Shown here: positions 39,668-52,400 of the stretch, one piece after another
Position numbering within the stretch: position 1 is the stretch's first letter
How the letters are laid out: every line of letters starts with the position of its first letter
Assembly (NCBI RefSeq): GCF_002443255.2
Contig: NW_019211454.1
Location: 58,477,601 to 58,541,600, forward strand
Reading direction: 5' to 3'
DNA from: Varroa destructor
Lineage: Eukaryota; Arthropoda; Arachnida; Mesostigmata; Varroidae
Length of the DNA stretch: 64,000 nucleotides
Position numbers and translations under genes: made by a program
Notes under the pieces: model-generated
The model's database searches: none
Seen by the model: only the letters and a program-made list of their open reading frames with translations
Told to the model about the DNA's origin: nothing

Positions 39668-39684
39668 TTATTATTATTATTATT
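39668..39684. repeat. (TTA)n microsatellite
   Basis: Nearly six consecutive TTA units. Similar short TTA/ATT runs recur at 15356-15373, 15761-15776 and 60401-60413. Confidence 0.9.
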
Positions 39685-41551
39685 TGTTATAGTTATTCGG
39701 ATTTACTGATAAGACATTTTTCGACTTTATTGCTTTGTACTAACTGCAACTTGTTCAGATACCCGATACAAACACCTCACAATTCAGCAGCTCTGCCATA
39801 TACAGATGTGCCGATGATGACCAGAGAACCTCAGGAACAGCCATGTAAGCGCTGCAATAATCCTCACTAGAAACACTGCAAACAGGCCTTTAACTTTACT
39901 TTGAAAAAACCATGCTTTCCAAAAAACTGTTGATATACAATTTACCTATGTCTTCGACATCATTGAACTTCGAAACAACGCTCTTTTACGCGATGCGCTC
40001 TTCATACTTGACGTGTCTAACAGAAAAGGATACGTTTTGTCGTATGCTACCGCAACATTGACCGCGTCTATATCCTTGCCAATGCGAGCCGTCCTCTCAC
40101 AACGTGAACGTCATCGATTCAATTTCTGTTTTTCGATATATACAGTCACCTCATTTAGGTGAAGTATAGCTAAGATTCGTCGGGGGAAATCGCTTTTCAG
40201 GCAAATGGTATTGAGACAATGGATATTTTGCAGCTCATTACGAAGAAGGCCACGTTTAATTAGCTGTCATTAGAAATAGATAATTAGCTAGTGTGATTCG
40301 AGGACGGGGATGACATGAAGCGGCATTGGCAAAACGGGTTCACGCGTATGATGAACCTATCAGTAGGCTTTACTAACACCTTTAGTAGCTGTATATCACG
40401 TATGAGTTCTGGTACCATAAACTAACACATTTCCATTGCGCCGTTCGCTACAAAACACGACTCCGATTGAGGTGATTTTGCAGGTATTACCTCGAAAGGA
40501 CAAACGTAGCTTGGAACAGTAGCAGTATTCGAAATGACGTTTAGCTTCTTTTACCTAGAATATGTCCATATGCCAATTAATAAGTAAATACGAACGTATA
40601 AAATATATACAGAATTTTTTTTGTTTGAGAACAAGCACGATGAGTGCAGCGGACGTGTATGAAAAATAATATAATAAAAAGAAAAGACAAAATTATGTCA
40701 CATAATTTACCGAGATTTGGGAACTTTAATTGCAAAAAGAAAAATTTCAAAGGTTTAACTTTAATTTAGATACATCTTCACCGTTTTAAGAAAGCGAAAT
40801 GCTTTTGGGGTCTTCATATGGACACTGTACAGGTACGATTCATATGTGTGATTTGGCAGCAAGCGTTATGTTCTGCTCTTCAAGTTAACTGGCCTCATTA
40901 TTTATAGTTGTGAGAAGGGTAAAATTAGTTAACTCATCCTTAATTACAAAAGCTCTGCTTTTTTTTTTTAATATGCCTGAAAGCTGGTCCTTTAGAGCGC
41001 TTTGTTAAATTTCACGTTTCTGAGGGTGACACTTGCCTGGCTTAGGAGGAGAACGACTTTTTTTAAGTCAGCTGAATGTAAAGTCGGTATTAATTATTAT
41101 TTTGGAAGTTACTTTAGCGGATATAATTTGGAGATCCTAGAGATTTCCTAAAAATTAACCCGATGTCGAAACACTATATAGTTTTTTTTGTGACAAAAAA
41201 TCCGCTAGGAATATAATCATTCTAAGCTTTACACGGAGAAACCAATATCAAGAAGTAGATCTAGACAATATAAGCTCAGACGAAAAAGTCCGACAATGCG
41301 CGATTTCATCAAATACTTCCTTGATATTCATATGCGTGGCCCATTCCATTGACAATCAGGCAGGCCTTCATACATGAACACGTGCCGTTGTTCCGACTCG
41401 ATAGGACACTTCTACAGACCTCCAGTTGGTCTGAATAGAGTTACAATCCGGCAGTGCTCCCATGCTTCCACAGATTACGAAGCTTGGCGTGCGATTGGCA
41501 CATTAGCACATCCTATTTGTCTCTATTACGCCCCTTTTAGAGGTATTTAAT

Positions 41552-42034
41552 TTGTCGGCTTCGTTCTACACTGAGCGTCTACCGAATAAGGTCATAAAAA
41601 AGGCTGATCAAAAAAATGGGCCCACATCTTCCGGCGACCCGGCGTTGCTGTGCGAGTCATTGATGCATGCTTTACACCCACTTTCGTATACGACAGTACA
41701 TAGTTGGGTCCTACAAAAATCGCCGTCTATCAGGCCATCGCCGCCAAGTCTGAGCAAGACGCAGTCAGCGGCTAACAGAAACCCCACAACAATACTAATT
41801 CTGAGACTCGTAAAATGCGGTAAATCTCTTTCCGGATTTATGAACCCGAAACGTATATATACGCTCGATGTTTTTACGGCCTTTCTTATGGCTGCCGTTC
41901 GTTCTATTTCATATCACTTTGGGATATTTCCTATAAAACGCGTTTCTCACATAAATAATAAAAAAAAATTCAATACATATACAAATATGAGTACGCACAA
42001 ACAATACTTGCAGCTCCTATTGTCAGCATTCTGA
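41552..42034 (+). CDS. Open frame of 160 codons, unknown; minus strand also open
   Basis: The plus-strand frame begins at a non-ATG codon just after a pyrimidine-containing AG (about 41540) and is Ser/Pro/Thr-rich in its middle part. Over 41610-41915 the minus strand is also open for about 100 codons without an early ATG; a part reads GGDGLIDGDFCRTQLCTVVY, ending at TGA. The 41600-41820 segment is visibly GC-richer than its flanks. Frames of this length are near the chance limit for a window of this size. No family is recognised in either reading. Confidence 0.15.
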   Translation: MSASFYTERLPNKVIKKADQKNGPTSSGDPALLCESLMHALHPLSYTTVHSWVLQKSPSIRPSPPSLSKTQSAANRNPTTILILRLVKCGKSLSGFMNPKRIYTLDVFTAFLMAAVRSISYHFGIFPIKRVSHINNKKKFNTYTNMSTHKQYLQLLLSAF

Positions 42035-42203
42035 CCGACTGCATTCTGTATTGTTCCTCTGTTTAAAGTTTTGTGACTGTTCTATCGACAAGGTGGGATT
42101 ATTTACAATATCCAGACACTGCTAAAATTCCTATTGCATGCATATGTATACACTCAAAGGTACTGCGATCGAAGTGACAGCGGCAAAAAACGTGTTTTGA
42201 TTT

Positions 42204-42233
42204 AAAAAAAAAAAAAAAAAAAATGAAAAAAAA
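42204..42233 (+). repeat. Poly-A tract (A20, TG, A8)
   Basis: Twenty A residues, then TG, then eight A residues. Possibly a decayed retroposon tail; no body was defined. Confidence 0.9.
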
Positions 42234-42581
42234 GACTGCTAAACAAGTGCGATATTAAACGTTAAGTCAATAGATACTTTTACCAATTAGATTTAGTTGA
42301 GGAGAATTTTTAAGGTAAGTGGACTTAATTTTTCTGCCAAGGGCAGAACTGTTTAGGATCACGTACGTTTTCTTACTTCCTTAGAACTTTTGTAAGTGTA
42401 TTTGGCTTAAATTAAAAAGACCGTAGCGTGTTAATTAGGACTTCAATCAACAACTTCGTGAAACAAAGCTTTTTCACTTTGAGCCTGAGGAAGTGGTGCT
42501 CATGATTTTGGTTTTTCGAAAACGTCAAGGGGTACCAACACCAGCTGGAAATATGTACACAGACATCGTTGCGCTTTTATT

Positions 42582-42613
42582 TTCCTTCCTTCCTTCCTTC
42601 CTTCCTTCCTTCC
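42582..42613. repeat. (TTCC)8 microsatellite
   Basis: Eight perfect TTCC units. Confidence 0.97.
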
Positions 42614-43765
42614 CAGTAACCAACAGCCCGATCCTAAAATTCAGAGCTGACTATGTAGTTCGCGTCCAAACAGTTCCTATAACTCCAAACCTATTATATG
42701 CAGCATCTATAACGTTCTACTCTACCATTAATATTAGGTATCATATGTTGTATAAAATGTTATCTGGCACATAGATCGATACATACGAGAGCGGTAAAAG
42801 GTTGGAGATATTATGTTTAGCGTCTAAAATCAGATTTGCGCTGTATTGCCTGCTCAAGGTAACGATTCATACCACCCAAAATCACTAGAGCGCCAATAAT
42901 AGTTCTTATCAAACATGGTCATGGACAGAGGATGACTGAACAGCGGGTCGTCTCTGTTCCCACAAAAGGTTATGTGGTGGTGATGAATCGTCAAAGCAGA
43001 CAGAAACTGCATTTAATAACGTATGCGAATTCCGATAAATTTCCTCGCGTGAAGACAGCGACAGCCCGCCTTCCACATGTTTTCAGCACTCTAAACCCTG
43101 AAGATATACGATAATTGAAAAGTAAATGTATCTCTAATTTGGGCTTAATTCTTGTTATTTAAAATCAAAGATGTAAATATGCCACCCTCAACAGGAATCG
43201 TTTAGTCCTCTTTAGAAGTACGAACGGCTTAACTTACGTCAAGGTACAAATATTCGTTCGTCGACAACCTAGATGTATGCCACCCACTGCTGACATCCTG
43301 GCCAGTCTCTGATATCGACTAAGCGTTTGTGAAGCACGGCCATTTTGAAGCCATTGTTGTCGGTGACATGTAAACACTGTAGATGAGAAGATATTAACGG
43401 CTAGTTGTTCTTATACTTCCGATATTCCAGTATTTGGGTTCTGGATCAATCGTATATCATGGAAGAGCAAAACATTGCGGGATTTTTCGGCAAGTAATTT
43501 TCAAATCTTTACTACCCTTTAACTATGTGCTTCAAGAAATGGTTTAAAAGCGGTTTAATATTTTTATATATTCTAAATTACACAAACTTTTTTTTCTATT
43601 TTATCGATTATAATAGTAAAGCGTGCTAGCTTTATTATCGTAAAAACAAATTAATATTCGTTTAATGTTAAAACCTTTAGCGGCAGCAAGCATCAGGACT
43701 CCGTTACTGTCCTTGGCTATGAGGGGCCGAAACAGAAATAGGTACTATTCGCCTCATAGCGAACG

Positions 43766-43796
43766 TTGAACCATTGAACCATTACCATTGAAACCA
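43766..43796. repeat. Irregular TTGAACCA tandem repeat
   Basis: Two exact TTGAACCA units, then TTACCA, then TTGAAACCA. Confidence 0.8.
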
Positions 43797-44612
43797 ACAT
43801 TTTACACCAGGTTCCAAAACCTTAAATTTATTTATTAATTATTTAATAATGTCACATATCTAGGTGACTTCTTGGATGATGCCAAGGTCGTATTCCGCAT
43901 GCACAAAACCTCTCGGTGCTTAAAACGGTCTGGCGTTCCCTTTTGTACCAACGTAATCACCATTAAATTGTTGGTTGTGCCGTGATGGGCGTAGCCCAAG
44001 AAGGTGAAGCAACTGTTTCTTTTATCAAAAACCGATGGATCCCCATTTGTTCATTGGAGCCGTTAAATTCATGCAAGGAAAATGTAAAAAAGTTATTTGA
44101 CCCTCGATTTATAACATTAATAACCTCTAAGAACGTTCGTTTTTTTGTTTATATCTGCATATATACAGATTGAATTAAATATATCTAGCGTTTACGCGAA
44201 ATGTCTGCATGGTTTAAATGAATCAGCAATAGTTTGTATTATGTCTTTTGGTTTACTTATAGGGTGTTTCTTAATAATTTGTGTTGTTATATCCACGTAT
44301 AGTTCGTTACGTATTTAAGCTGCGTCACGTTACCAAGTTTAGATACAAAATAAATCAGCCTGCCGCATGATTGCTTCTGAAACGATATAAACATATCGTT
44401 TTCGCATACCTATTTAAACGGCCTTCTGAGCTTTCGAACCGTACTCTCCCTTATCGACCTTACGTTAACAAAAAGAACACAATGGCCCAGTCGGTACCGT
44501 AGAATCAACGACCAGGCAATCAGTTATCGTTCTCGCAGACACACAGATAGACTCGCCTTTAGTCCACTTCTTGCCTCGAAAGAGTTTATTCACCCTCGAT
44601 AAGGAAATCCAT

Positions 44613-44630
44613 TATATATATATATATATA
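44613..44630. repeat. (TA)9 microsatellite
   Basis: Uninterrupted 18-bp alternating TA run. Confidence 0.95.
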
Positions 44631-45620
44631 GTGAGTGATCATAGCTTTACAGATGGAATTATTCCCACATAACAACTATGGCGTGAATCCTTCCTGTTGT
44701 CACCTCTGCGTTTGTTGAACCTCATGTTTAATGTCCCACACAATTTTCTGGTGCCTACTTTTTAAATTAAACCAGTATGTCGATGAGAATGTGCAAATAG
44801 TTTGTTGGTGACCGATGATTCAAATTGAATCTAGCTACCGTTGGGAACAAGTTACTTCTCCTTTTGTGAGTAGGCATTGAATTTGTTTCGTGCATACGTT
44901 TTTAGATATCCAGATAGGTTACTTTTGGAGTATCTCTGGTCAGGACGTCTACAGGATAAACTAGCCCTTCGGTAGCCGTACTCTTAAAGCAATTGCTTCT
45001 AATGTTGTATTTGAGTTCGTAAGTTTAGCTGTATTCAAGTGAACTTAGCGAGATAAACAGGAACAGAATTTATTAATTTATTAAAAAAATCCCGGCCAGC
45101 AGGAGTATAGCAATAGCGTCATTTTCGCTACGGACAGTGCGATAAAAAAATGTACTAGACTTAAATCGAAAACGGACTAAACCAGAGCAAGTATAAAGTA
45201 TACCAGGAATTGCACTAAAGATTGTCTAAGTTGCGCTGCAAACTAGAAAATAATGAAAAACTTAATGTTGTGGGAGCCATCGTCGTAGTTTTATATGGTG
45301 CACAATTGCAAATTGTATTGCTTTCATAGATATACAGTCATTTTATTATCTGTTCTTTGCTAAAGAATCGTAATGTCCTACAATGATAAAGGCTCAGCCT
45401 ATTAACTGTGCGAATAAACTTAACAAAAAACATTGATTCCATTTTCACCACAAAGCCTTCCATAATGTTGTTGTCTAGTAGAAAAGATAACATCGTAATT
45501 TCACTTTTTCAGCATACGACGTTGGCCTATTTTGGCCGTCTAGGTTAATGGTACTATTCTGGCGGCCTTCAGCAGCGGCAGTTATCGTTTTGAAGCGATA
45601 GTATTGCGATGCTAATGCAG

Positions 45621-45910
45621 AAGTCATTGAGCATCACACAGATACCCTAGTGCAAAGAATTCAGCAAAAGGCAGCTTTCCTTCGCCGACGCAACGATATC
45701 AACCTTGTACAGGTGCAAGACTCGAGGGAGGGACGTGCCGCTCATATAGCGAGCTGTAGAAGTTTACTTAAATTGGAGGAGATACAAAAAAAAAGCGAAA
45801 TAATGGTACAGCATGAGCGAAAGGAGAGGCAAAGAAGGAAGGCATTGTTTGGTGTGGTTTTTGTATCAATCATAGATGACGATCCGAGCTTGTGGCACTG
45901 TGGATTCTGA
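45621..45910 (+). CDS. Possible exon, charged and helical, unknown function
   Basis: After a possible AG acceptor ending at 45620, one plus-strand frame stays open for about 96 codons to TGA. The peptide starts VIEHHTDTLVQRIQQKAAFL and continues into a strongly charged, probably helical stretch (LLKLEEIQKKSEIMVQHERK) of coiled-coil character. No initiator ATG is near, so it would be an internal or terminal exon; GTGTGG at 45852 could be a donor. The acceptor has a weak pyrimidine tract. A better acceptor sits at 45487-45513 but leads into another frame. I do not recognise the family. This is one of the more protein-like segments in the window. Confidence 0.3.
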
Positions 45911-45930
45911 AAACCGTCTTTTGGGTGTAC

Positions 45931-46361
45931 TCAAGCTACGTGCCTCTGATACGGTGTAGCGGAAAAACCTAACCAAGGTAGTGGGTACCGAGACGGGGAT
46001 AAGCAGTGCTGGGGATTGGTCAGATTTCTCAGCCAGACAGAATCTAATTTCCCTAATCCGCGATAGAGGCTGGAGAGCAGTTGGCGACCAGCAGGTCGGT
46101 TTACGACAGGCAACGCGAGGGCCTGACCAAAGATCTTATGCACCTGTGTCCTGGCTGCTTCAAGTAGTTCTTGCTCGATCTTGCACATTTGCCGGAACAA
46201 GCACAAGCGGTAAGCCGTTGGCAATGTCGATACGTTATTCGGATGCACTGCAGGCAGGCCGTGGTGCCAATTATCCCTTCTTTACCTGCATCTGCATGGG
46301 CTGTTTTGCAGGCCTCGCCACGGAAAATAACATTCCAAATATATTCTCAATACCTACCTGA
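45931..46361. CDS. GC-rich island open in several frames, unknown
   Basis: Continues the GC-richer island that starts near 45540. The plus strand is open over 45981-46361 (126 codons, ATG start); a second plus frame is open over 46171-46398; the minus strand is open over 45931-46248 (105 codons, ATG start, with a part reading LEAARTQVHKIFGQALALPV). At most one can be right. If the charged exon upstream is real, a plus-strand reading here would be a neighbouring exon or 3' region. No motif recognised. Confidence 0.15.
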
Positions 46362-46398
46362 AATGAACACTTATAATGTGCCGATTAGACGGCTATAA

Positions 46399-48056
46399 CC
46401 TTAATTGGTTTGGTTAGCGCATTGTTAACAAGTTTAATTCTCAATAGATCCACAAAATAATACTAACTTGTTTCGATGCACCATGTCGCCTGAACTTATT
46501 TAAGCCAATGTTTGAGAGAAACATTCTAACGTCTGGTAAAACTGTTTTTGGAATCGAGTTGGTCCGACAAAATTTGAGTTCATAGGAAATTTCGTACATC
46601 TTTATTTTCAAAGCCACCAATTGTAGATCTGTCTTGAGTACTTCAGTTGGGATCGCGAAAGGCCATCTTATATTGTAAGAGAAAAGCAATATTTCCAGCA
46701 ATTATGTGGGCTTGATAAACGTATCGATAATAAAATACCAGGAGTTATCGTCCAATCTTCTGACCGATAGGCGAAAAGCTGTACCAGGTAAACATAAATG
46801 TCTACTATGTATAGGCTGCTCCAAAAAATGCATACAGTGCTTATCACTTTATTACAGCCTCCATTTAATTAGATATTTATTCATAATTTATAAATTAATT
46901 TTATAAAATGAAAAGGAACATGTATAACTTTTCCTTATACTGCAGATCTTCTAAATTGTGACCGTTCTGGTCAGTATACTACTGCTAATAGTCAACAACT
47001 AATAATCTGTAGACTTCAACAAACGTTTCATTCGGTGCAATGACGCATTATTGCTGAAATGGGCGTTTAAATCTTCCTCAGTCGTCTGCTTCTTCCTGAG
47101 TCGTAGACTTTATCGTAAAGTACCACCAGTTAGCGGGGAATGGATAGCGTATTCTGTGGACCCCCTTATTTTGTTTGTTTTGTTTATTTTGTTTGCTCTG
47201 TTTTATTTGAAATGAAATTTGTTATCTCGAATATGTGGTAAAACAGATTCTTGGGATAAATTCAAGCGATTGATACCAGTTTACCGTAAAAAAAGAACGG
47301 TCTAATTAATTCTTTCTTTGAAATCCCGCCCTATACACTGCGACTTTTAGCATGGTATTACCTTGTTATGTATGGATTTACATTTACTCCAAAATTTCAA
47401 CTGCGTCGATTACTTCCATGTGGCTTCATTGCTCCACATGATCCTCCTTGAAAATTGCACACCCCGTTTGCATTTTTCCATAACCATGCGCCAAATTTCT
47501 TTCTTCTATGTCCCGGGTTTCCTCTGTTGATGGTATGTGTCATTGTTGTAATGATAGACGTAATTTATCATCTATAGCGTCTTAAAATGCGATGATCTCT
47601 TGATAGCAAGCTTACGACTTAATGTTCTCATAGATTCTTGGGATGCCCTCTTGAGTGGTGAAGCTCGCTGATGGTTTTGGCCTTCCGGGACGCTGTCTAT
47701 GAATATCCTCACTCGAAACTTATTTTTCGTCCAATTAACTGTAAGCTGTGTCGCGCATGTTGCACTAGAGTTTGCATAAACCTAGGTACAGATAGAAACA
47801 CAGGACTGGATGCGCGTCTTTAAAACCCTTTATTGTAAAAATGTAATCGTAAAGATATATTGCATGGTGAAGTTTGTTGAGCCTAAATAGGTCTTCGTCG
47901 AACGTTCAATTAAGATCCTACAAGTAATAAATACCCGTGTACAAGTGTCTCCTGCCTTCAGCTGGTGCACTCTTAAATATTCTTGAGTTTCAATTTGACG
48001 AGCAGCTGTGTACATATTCAACTTTTTGTCAATTCATGTATTGCTGTTCCACTGTT
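46399..48056. other. Stretch without a recognisable gene
   Basis: AT-rich sequence with a T/G-rich imperfect TTTG array at 47166-47194. A minus-strand frame of 63 codons (47830-48021) has a stop that overlaps an AATAAA hexamer (about 47831-47836). This is mentioned because the adjacent 48057-48251 frame is on the same strand; I could not join the two with a plausible intron. Confidence 0.5.
47166..47194. repeat. Imperfect TTTG/TTTTG array
   Basis: Repeated TTTG and TTTTG units with an interrupting A. Confidence 0.8.
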
Positions 48057-48251
48057 TCAAGTGTGATTTAAGCCAATCCAAGCAATAAGGTCGGCTGAGT
48101 GAAGTAGGTATCTTGCATTGCCGGCTCCACAATAAAGCATTCGCTTTAAAGACGGCTCGGCAAATATTCCTCTGATGAACGCATGAGGACCCGCCCGTTT
48201 AGCCAGTGCCCTTTCTGCGCGATCGACTCTTATCGATGATGTCTCTTGCAA
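48057..48251 (-). CDS. Possible exon, unknown function
   Basis: Minus-strand frame of 64 codons beginning at a non-ATG codon, in a less AT-rich island. The peptide includes RVDRAERALAKRAGPHAFIR and ends LIAWIGLNHT before TGA. The composition is that of an ordinary globular protein rather than of AT-rich non-coding DNA, but no family is recognised. Stops close by on the 5' side mean it would need a splice acceptor close to 48245. Several AG dinucleotides are available there, none with a strong pyrimidine tract. Confidence 0.22.
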   Translation of the reverse strand: MQETSSIRVDRAERALAKRAGPHAFIRGIFAEPSLKRMLYCGAGNARYLLHSADLIAWIGLNHT

Positions 48252-48863
48252 AGGTCACTGAATGCTTTCTTCAGGTAATTCCCGACTTACATCCCGTTTG
48301 CAACATATCTATTAAATGGCATATACATATTCGGCCGTAAATGGACAATTAGTTGAAAATTGGCCATTTCTCGCCACATTTTTCCGATGCGCTTCGCAAG
48401 ACGGGATTTTGTGTAGACAAAAATACTTGTTTTTTAGGGAAATTAGTTACTGGGTTGACATTTAACCATGTCTTCTGAGAGTAATTGTGACGTTTCGAGC
48501 TGAACTGACGAAGGCTGAGAATGTGATGGTTTCTTCTGTGTCATATATTGCAGTAATACTTTGCCGCGCTGGTCGCTAATATCATGACGGTAATATCGTG
48601 AAGAGCTGTTTATCGACACGCATCATTTTTTATGGCTAAGGGAACTGTTATAAAGTGCGATTCGTCTGCACAGAGCCGCAAATAGCATTCCTTGAAAAGA
48701 CCTCACATAAATTTCTTTTTCTATTTGGGCTCGCTTCAGACCTTTCCTTGTTTCGCCCGAGCAGACAGTAGCGAAGCACGACCCCACCTCTTTCTATCAC
48801 ATTAAGACCTATTATCTGTCTTTTTATTTTTTTTTTTCAATTGAAATAAACGAATTGACAAAA

Positions 48864-49434
48864 ATGTCAACGATGGACGGACGCGAAGGGCTGGTGGCGC
48901 ATGAGTGAGTGACATCGGTGACCGCCAAGGCCATGCTGCTAATACGCGACGCTGACGATGCGGCAATGACAATATTACGGACTCATTCGAAGCGTTGTTG
49001 AGCTAGCATGTAGTACCAACGATAAGTGACTCTCTGTATGCCGTGTCACCAGAACGAGCAAACAGTCTCCGAAAGGCAAAGCTATAGTGAGCGCATTTTT
49101 CCAAGCGATGACTTAGATTAGGGTGAGCAGTGTATGGATACTATCAGAGGAAAATGAAAGTCCTTACAATGTATACGATCCTTCAAGTTGAAAATGAGTT
49201 TGCAGTAATGAAACGGTAAGAACTTCAAAGTAGCCCGATACTAGTTCTATCTCGCCTGTTATTCATATTTAATTAAAGGCATTTTCTATTTACTAAAGTT
49301 TTTATGTTACCGCATTTCAGCGACCGGAGGTATCTCCTACATTCGATGTAGAAAATGCTATGAAAGAAATGGAACATGGATTTTGGGCGACTGAAGAAGC
49401 TAAAGGCTTCCAGTTAGGGATTTTTGACACCTAA
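48864..49434 (+). CDS. Possible short spliced gene, unknown function
   Basis: ATG at 48864, in the favourable context ACAAAAATG, opens a 41-bp segment (MSTMDGREGLVAH) that ends in GA|GTGAGT, a consensus-like donor at 48905. Further on, a pyrimidine-rich tract ending in TTTCAG (49300-49320) precedes 49321-49434, open in one frame (RPEVSPTFDVENAMKEMEHG and onward) to TAA at 49432. The terminal segment is acidic and protein-like. The first donor is in phase 2 and the last acceptor needs phase 0, so a middle exon must exist or the pair is not one gene. A candidate middle segment ends at ACG|GTAAGAAC near 49216, but it is also phase 2 in its best frame. I recognise no family. The exon borders are good; the linkage is inference. 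Confidence 0.28.
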
Positions 49435-52400
49435 GCTAATTAAGAGAAACATAGGTTCAATTCATTCTATCATATATTAGTAAGCAAGTAATAGGAAGAA
49501 AGAGATCGCTTACCTATGATGATAAGCGGTATTTTCAAGCGATTGCAGTTGTGTAAGGTGGGTTCTATTTCGTTGTTGTTGTTTCGATGGTGTCCTGGCA
49601 TTCAGCTAAGATGTTGTTGCACTATTATATAAGGGTTACGCATTGACAACAAAAACTCCCATTAATACTTATATTAACATAGTACGTCAACGGCTACCTC
49701 ACATTCGAAGGAAAAAGCAGGTGTTGTATGATAGTCCAGTCGTCACCTTCGCTCGCATTACCTCTATTTTGCTTTTTTATGCACCCTCTCACAAGCTCTA
49801 CCTGTACTTACATACAATTAAAAATAACATTAAAAAAATAGTTCCTTAAAAGTGGTCTTTCCAAAATCGGTGCAGATTATTATGGAACAGCACAACGTAG
49901 TTTCCAGGATTTCACTACGAAACACTTACCGTTTGCAGTCGATGGTTTGAAGCGTTACTTTGTGGCGGTTTTGCCGCTGCAAACGCTTCCTAAACAGTTA
50001 GAAATCGGTTTTTTGGTTAGTGCGCTCATGGCCTGCATAGGATGTGACGCGCCCTCTCCTACACAAAGCTAAACTATTTTCTGCGCTGGTATAGGACGAA
50101 ATTAGAGGTTTCAAAAGGACAGAATGGGTTGTAGAGAAGGACCAAAAACAACAAAAGATAATATGTTTTATTCCAAGTAGCACAGCACTTGAATTTATTG
50201 CGTGTTTAGTATTCAATGGACATGTCAGTCCAAACATTTATTTAATAAAGTATATGCTTATCGAACGATTTATCGCTGTTTAAGGTTCGTTGCACGTTGA
50301 CTAGAGTCCTACGTTAGTACGATGTTATGTTAGCCCTAACCTTAGGTTAAGTATAACTCCTCTAGTGGCGCTAGTAAAACCTACTGACGTCGCCTTTAGC
50401 TGGAACTATGGCCCAACTTTAAGCGCCATACAGATCGCGACAGAGGACCTAAGCGTAGATTGCTATGATATGAGAAAGCGATATAATCATATTATTTCCG
50501 CGTTCTCTGTCTAGTCCGTTTGGGCGAGATAGAAAGGCTTGTAGTTGTAAACCTTGCGCCCTATGCTGTTTGACAAACAACGTCGACCCTCGATAATTAG
50601 CGCTACATACGCAAAAGTGTACTGCTGATTACCTAACGCACAACACTTTACAATTGTATGTAAATATGTGGGCACCCAGAAAAACAGACTCAATAAAATC
50701 AATTTAGCCATACTTTACCGGGCACGCTCTTGTGGAAGTTTCCAGCAAGGGCTTTCTTCGAATTTTTAAATAATTAGAGAAAAATATAATTAGAAATGCA
50801 GAACCCTTTAGGTGCAGTATTTTTAAAAAGTACCGCATATGGCATATAAATACCATAAATGTTATTTTGAAATATACATATCAGAACTAGAATACTCTGC
50901 ATGTTGATTTTAAGTGAGCGGACGCCATTCCAGCGCTGCATATTTTCCCGATGTCGACAAACTTTATTCAATTCTAACATTTGTTCACGTGCTGATTTGT
51001 TGAAATCTATTTTTTATTTCGCTTGACATTCTATATTTATTGTTTCATTTATTTTCTACAATTTACAATTGGATCGTACGGGTAGGTACTCGTGGCAAAT
51101 AAACGCTCCCCTTTCCTGATCCTAAAGGTAACTTTGCTATACAAGAATAGTGAACATGGCAGGTACCATCAAAACGTGCGAAATAAGAGCTCAAGTCCTT
51201 GGTATTTAGCTGGAACAAGCAGCATTTGCCATGGCCACACTTGGAAACGATTACTATTTACCAATACGCATTCGCACTGCTTGTAGGGGCACATTTTTGC
51301 GCCCAATTTACCTAGGCAATTGACTCTAGCGTTGAAAGCTCTTGCAAGCATCACCCGAAAGAAGCTCAATCGTTGCTTAACTTCCACGATATCTAAATCA
51401 CATGACCGTTTCTAGCAGCGTTACATTATTCTATATATATATAGCAGATGTACGGTCCCTTCGTATTAAACAACGTAATTTTAAACATTATTTTCGTTAG
51501 CGATAGTTGATCACCAGGCATATTTGTGTGACTAACCCAAATACGTTCGTCTGTTATTCGGTTATAAATAAAAGCTGCTCGAACGAGCTCAATTCTGTTC
51601 TCTGTTGTTGCTTATTGGAAAACGTTCATTTTGCCTTATGAACGCCTTGTAAGCAGATATCTCGGCAAATCAGATAAACGTTTTTTACGTGATTGATAGG
51701 AAACGAGCGTGTTTATCAAGGCGAACACATTGCGAAGGTGTTTTGGTTCGGAAACACAATCCGATACGTTGTCCTGTCGTTATTGCATCGAGCTACACGT
51801 TTTGTAATAGAGTGACGGAAAAGTTGGGATGGCACACCTCTGCACACGATGCTCAGTACTGGAACGTTGGCTATGACTTGCTTAAACGGTCATTTCCAGC
51901 CTGTGCCGTAACGCATGCGTCCTCCAAAAGAACTAGCATAGGAACGAAAGTTACAGACGAAATTACATCTGTGACGTGCTACAAACCGATAGCTCGGCCC
52001 GGTTGTCAGTCGCGTCCTTGAAGGTACGTAGCAGTATCGAACATACGTACTGGATGTAACAGATTCTAATGTAAAGTTAATTTTTATAACGTTAGCTGTG
52101 TAGCTTAAGTAATGATACTAAGTTCAACGGCATCCTTATCGGCATGTGCTCTCCACGTATAGAGGTCGACAGTACAGATCGTAATTTCTCAGATTGTTGA
52201 AAAAGGCTGAAGAATAAATATGCAACAAAAAAGGCATGTATCTTTTGAGACGAAAGTTCAATCCGTGACCTCCAACTTCACTGCGAGAGACCTCGCTCTC
52301 GATTGCTGAATGTTATAGTCAAAAATTCGGAAGTTGTAACGGTGATTTTAAGCTTACTAAGGATTGAATGCATTGCTAAAGCAATAGTATTAAAGTATGC

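Larger units (their letters stand above)
36511..41551. other. Stretch without a recognisable gene
   Basis: Short unrecognised frames only (up to 111 codons, 36955-37290). Holds a T18 tract at 38764-38781 and a TTA array at 39668-39684. The cluster of overlapping frames around 37860-38275 is AT-rich and shows no motif. Confidence 0.55.
42614..45601. other. Stretch without a recognisable gene
   Basis: Contains an irregular TTGAACCA array (43766-43796), a (TA)9 tract (44613-44630) and a hairpin with a 9-10 bp stem and a 4-nt loop at 44379-44402. No frame longer than about 90 codons and none recognised. Confidence 0.55.

Noticed and set aside
42250..42320. Perfect-looking donor AAG|GTAAGTG near 42315
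   Set aside because: All three upstream frames reach a stop within a few codons of the site, so it is not a coding-exon end.
44379..44402. Hairpin with a 9-10 bp stem and 4-nt loop
   Set aside because: Stems of this size occur a few times by chance in 64 kb of AT-rich sequence.
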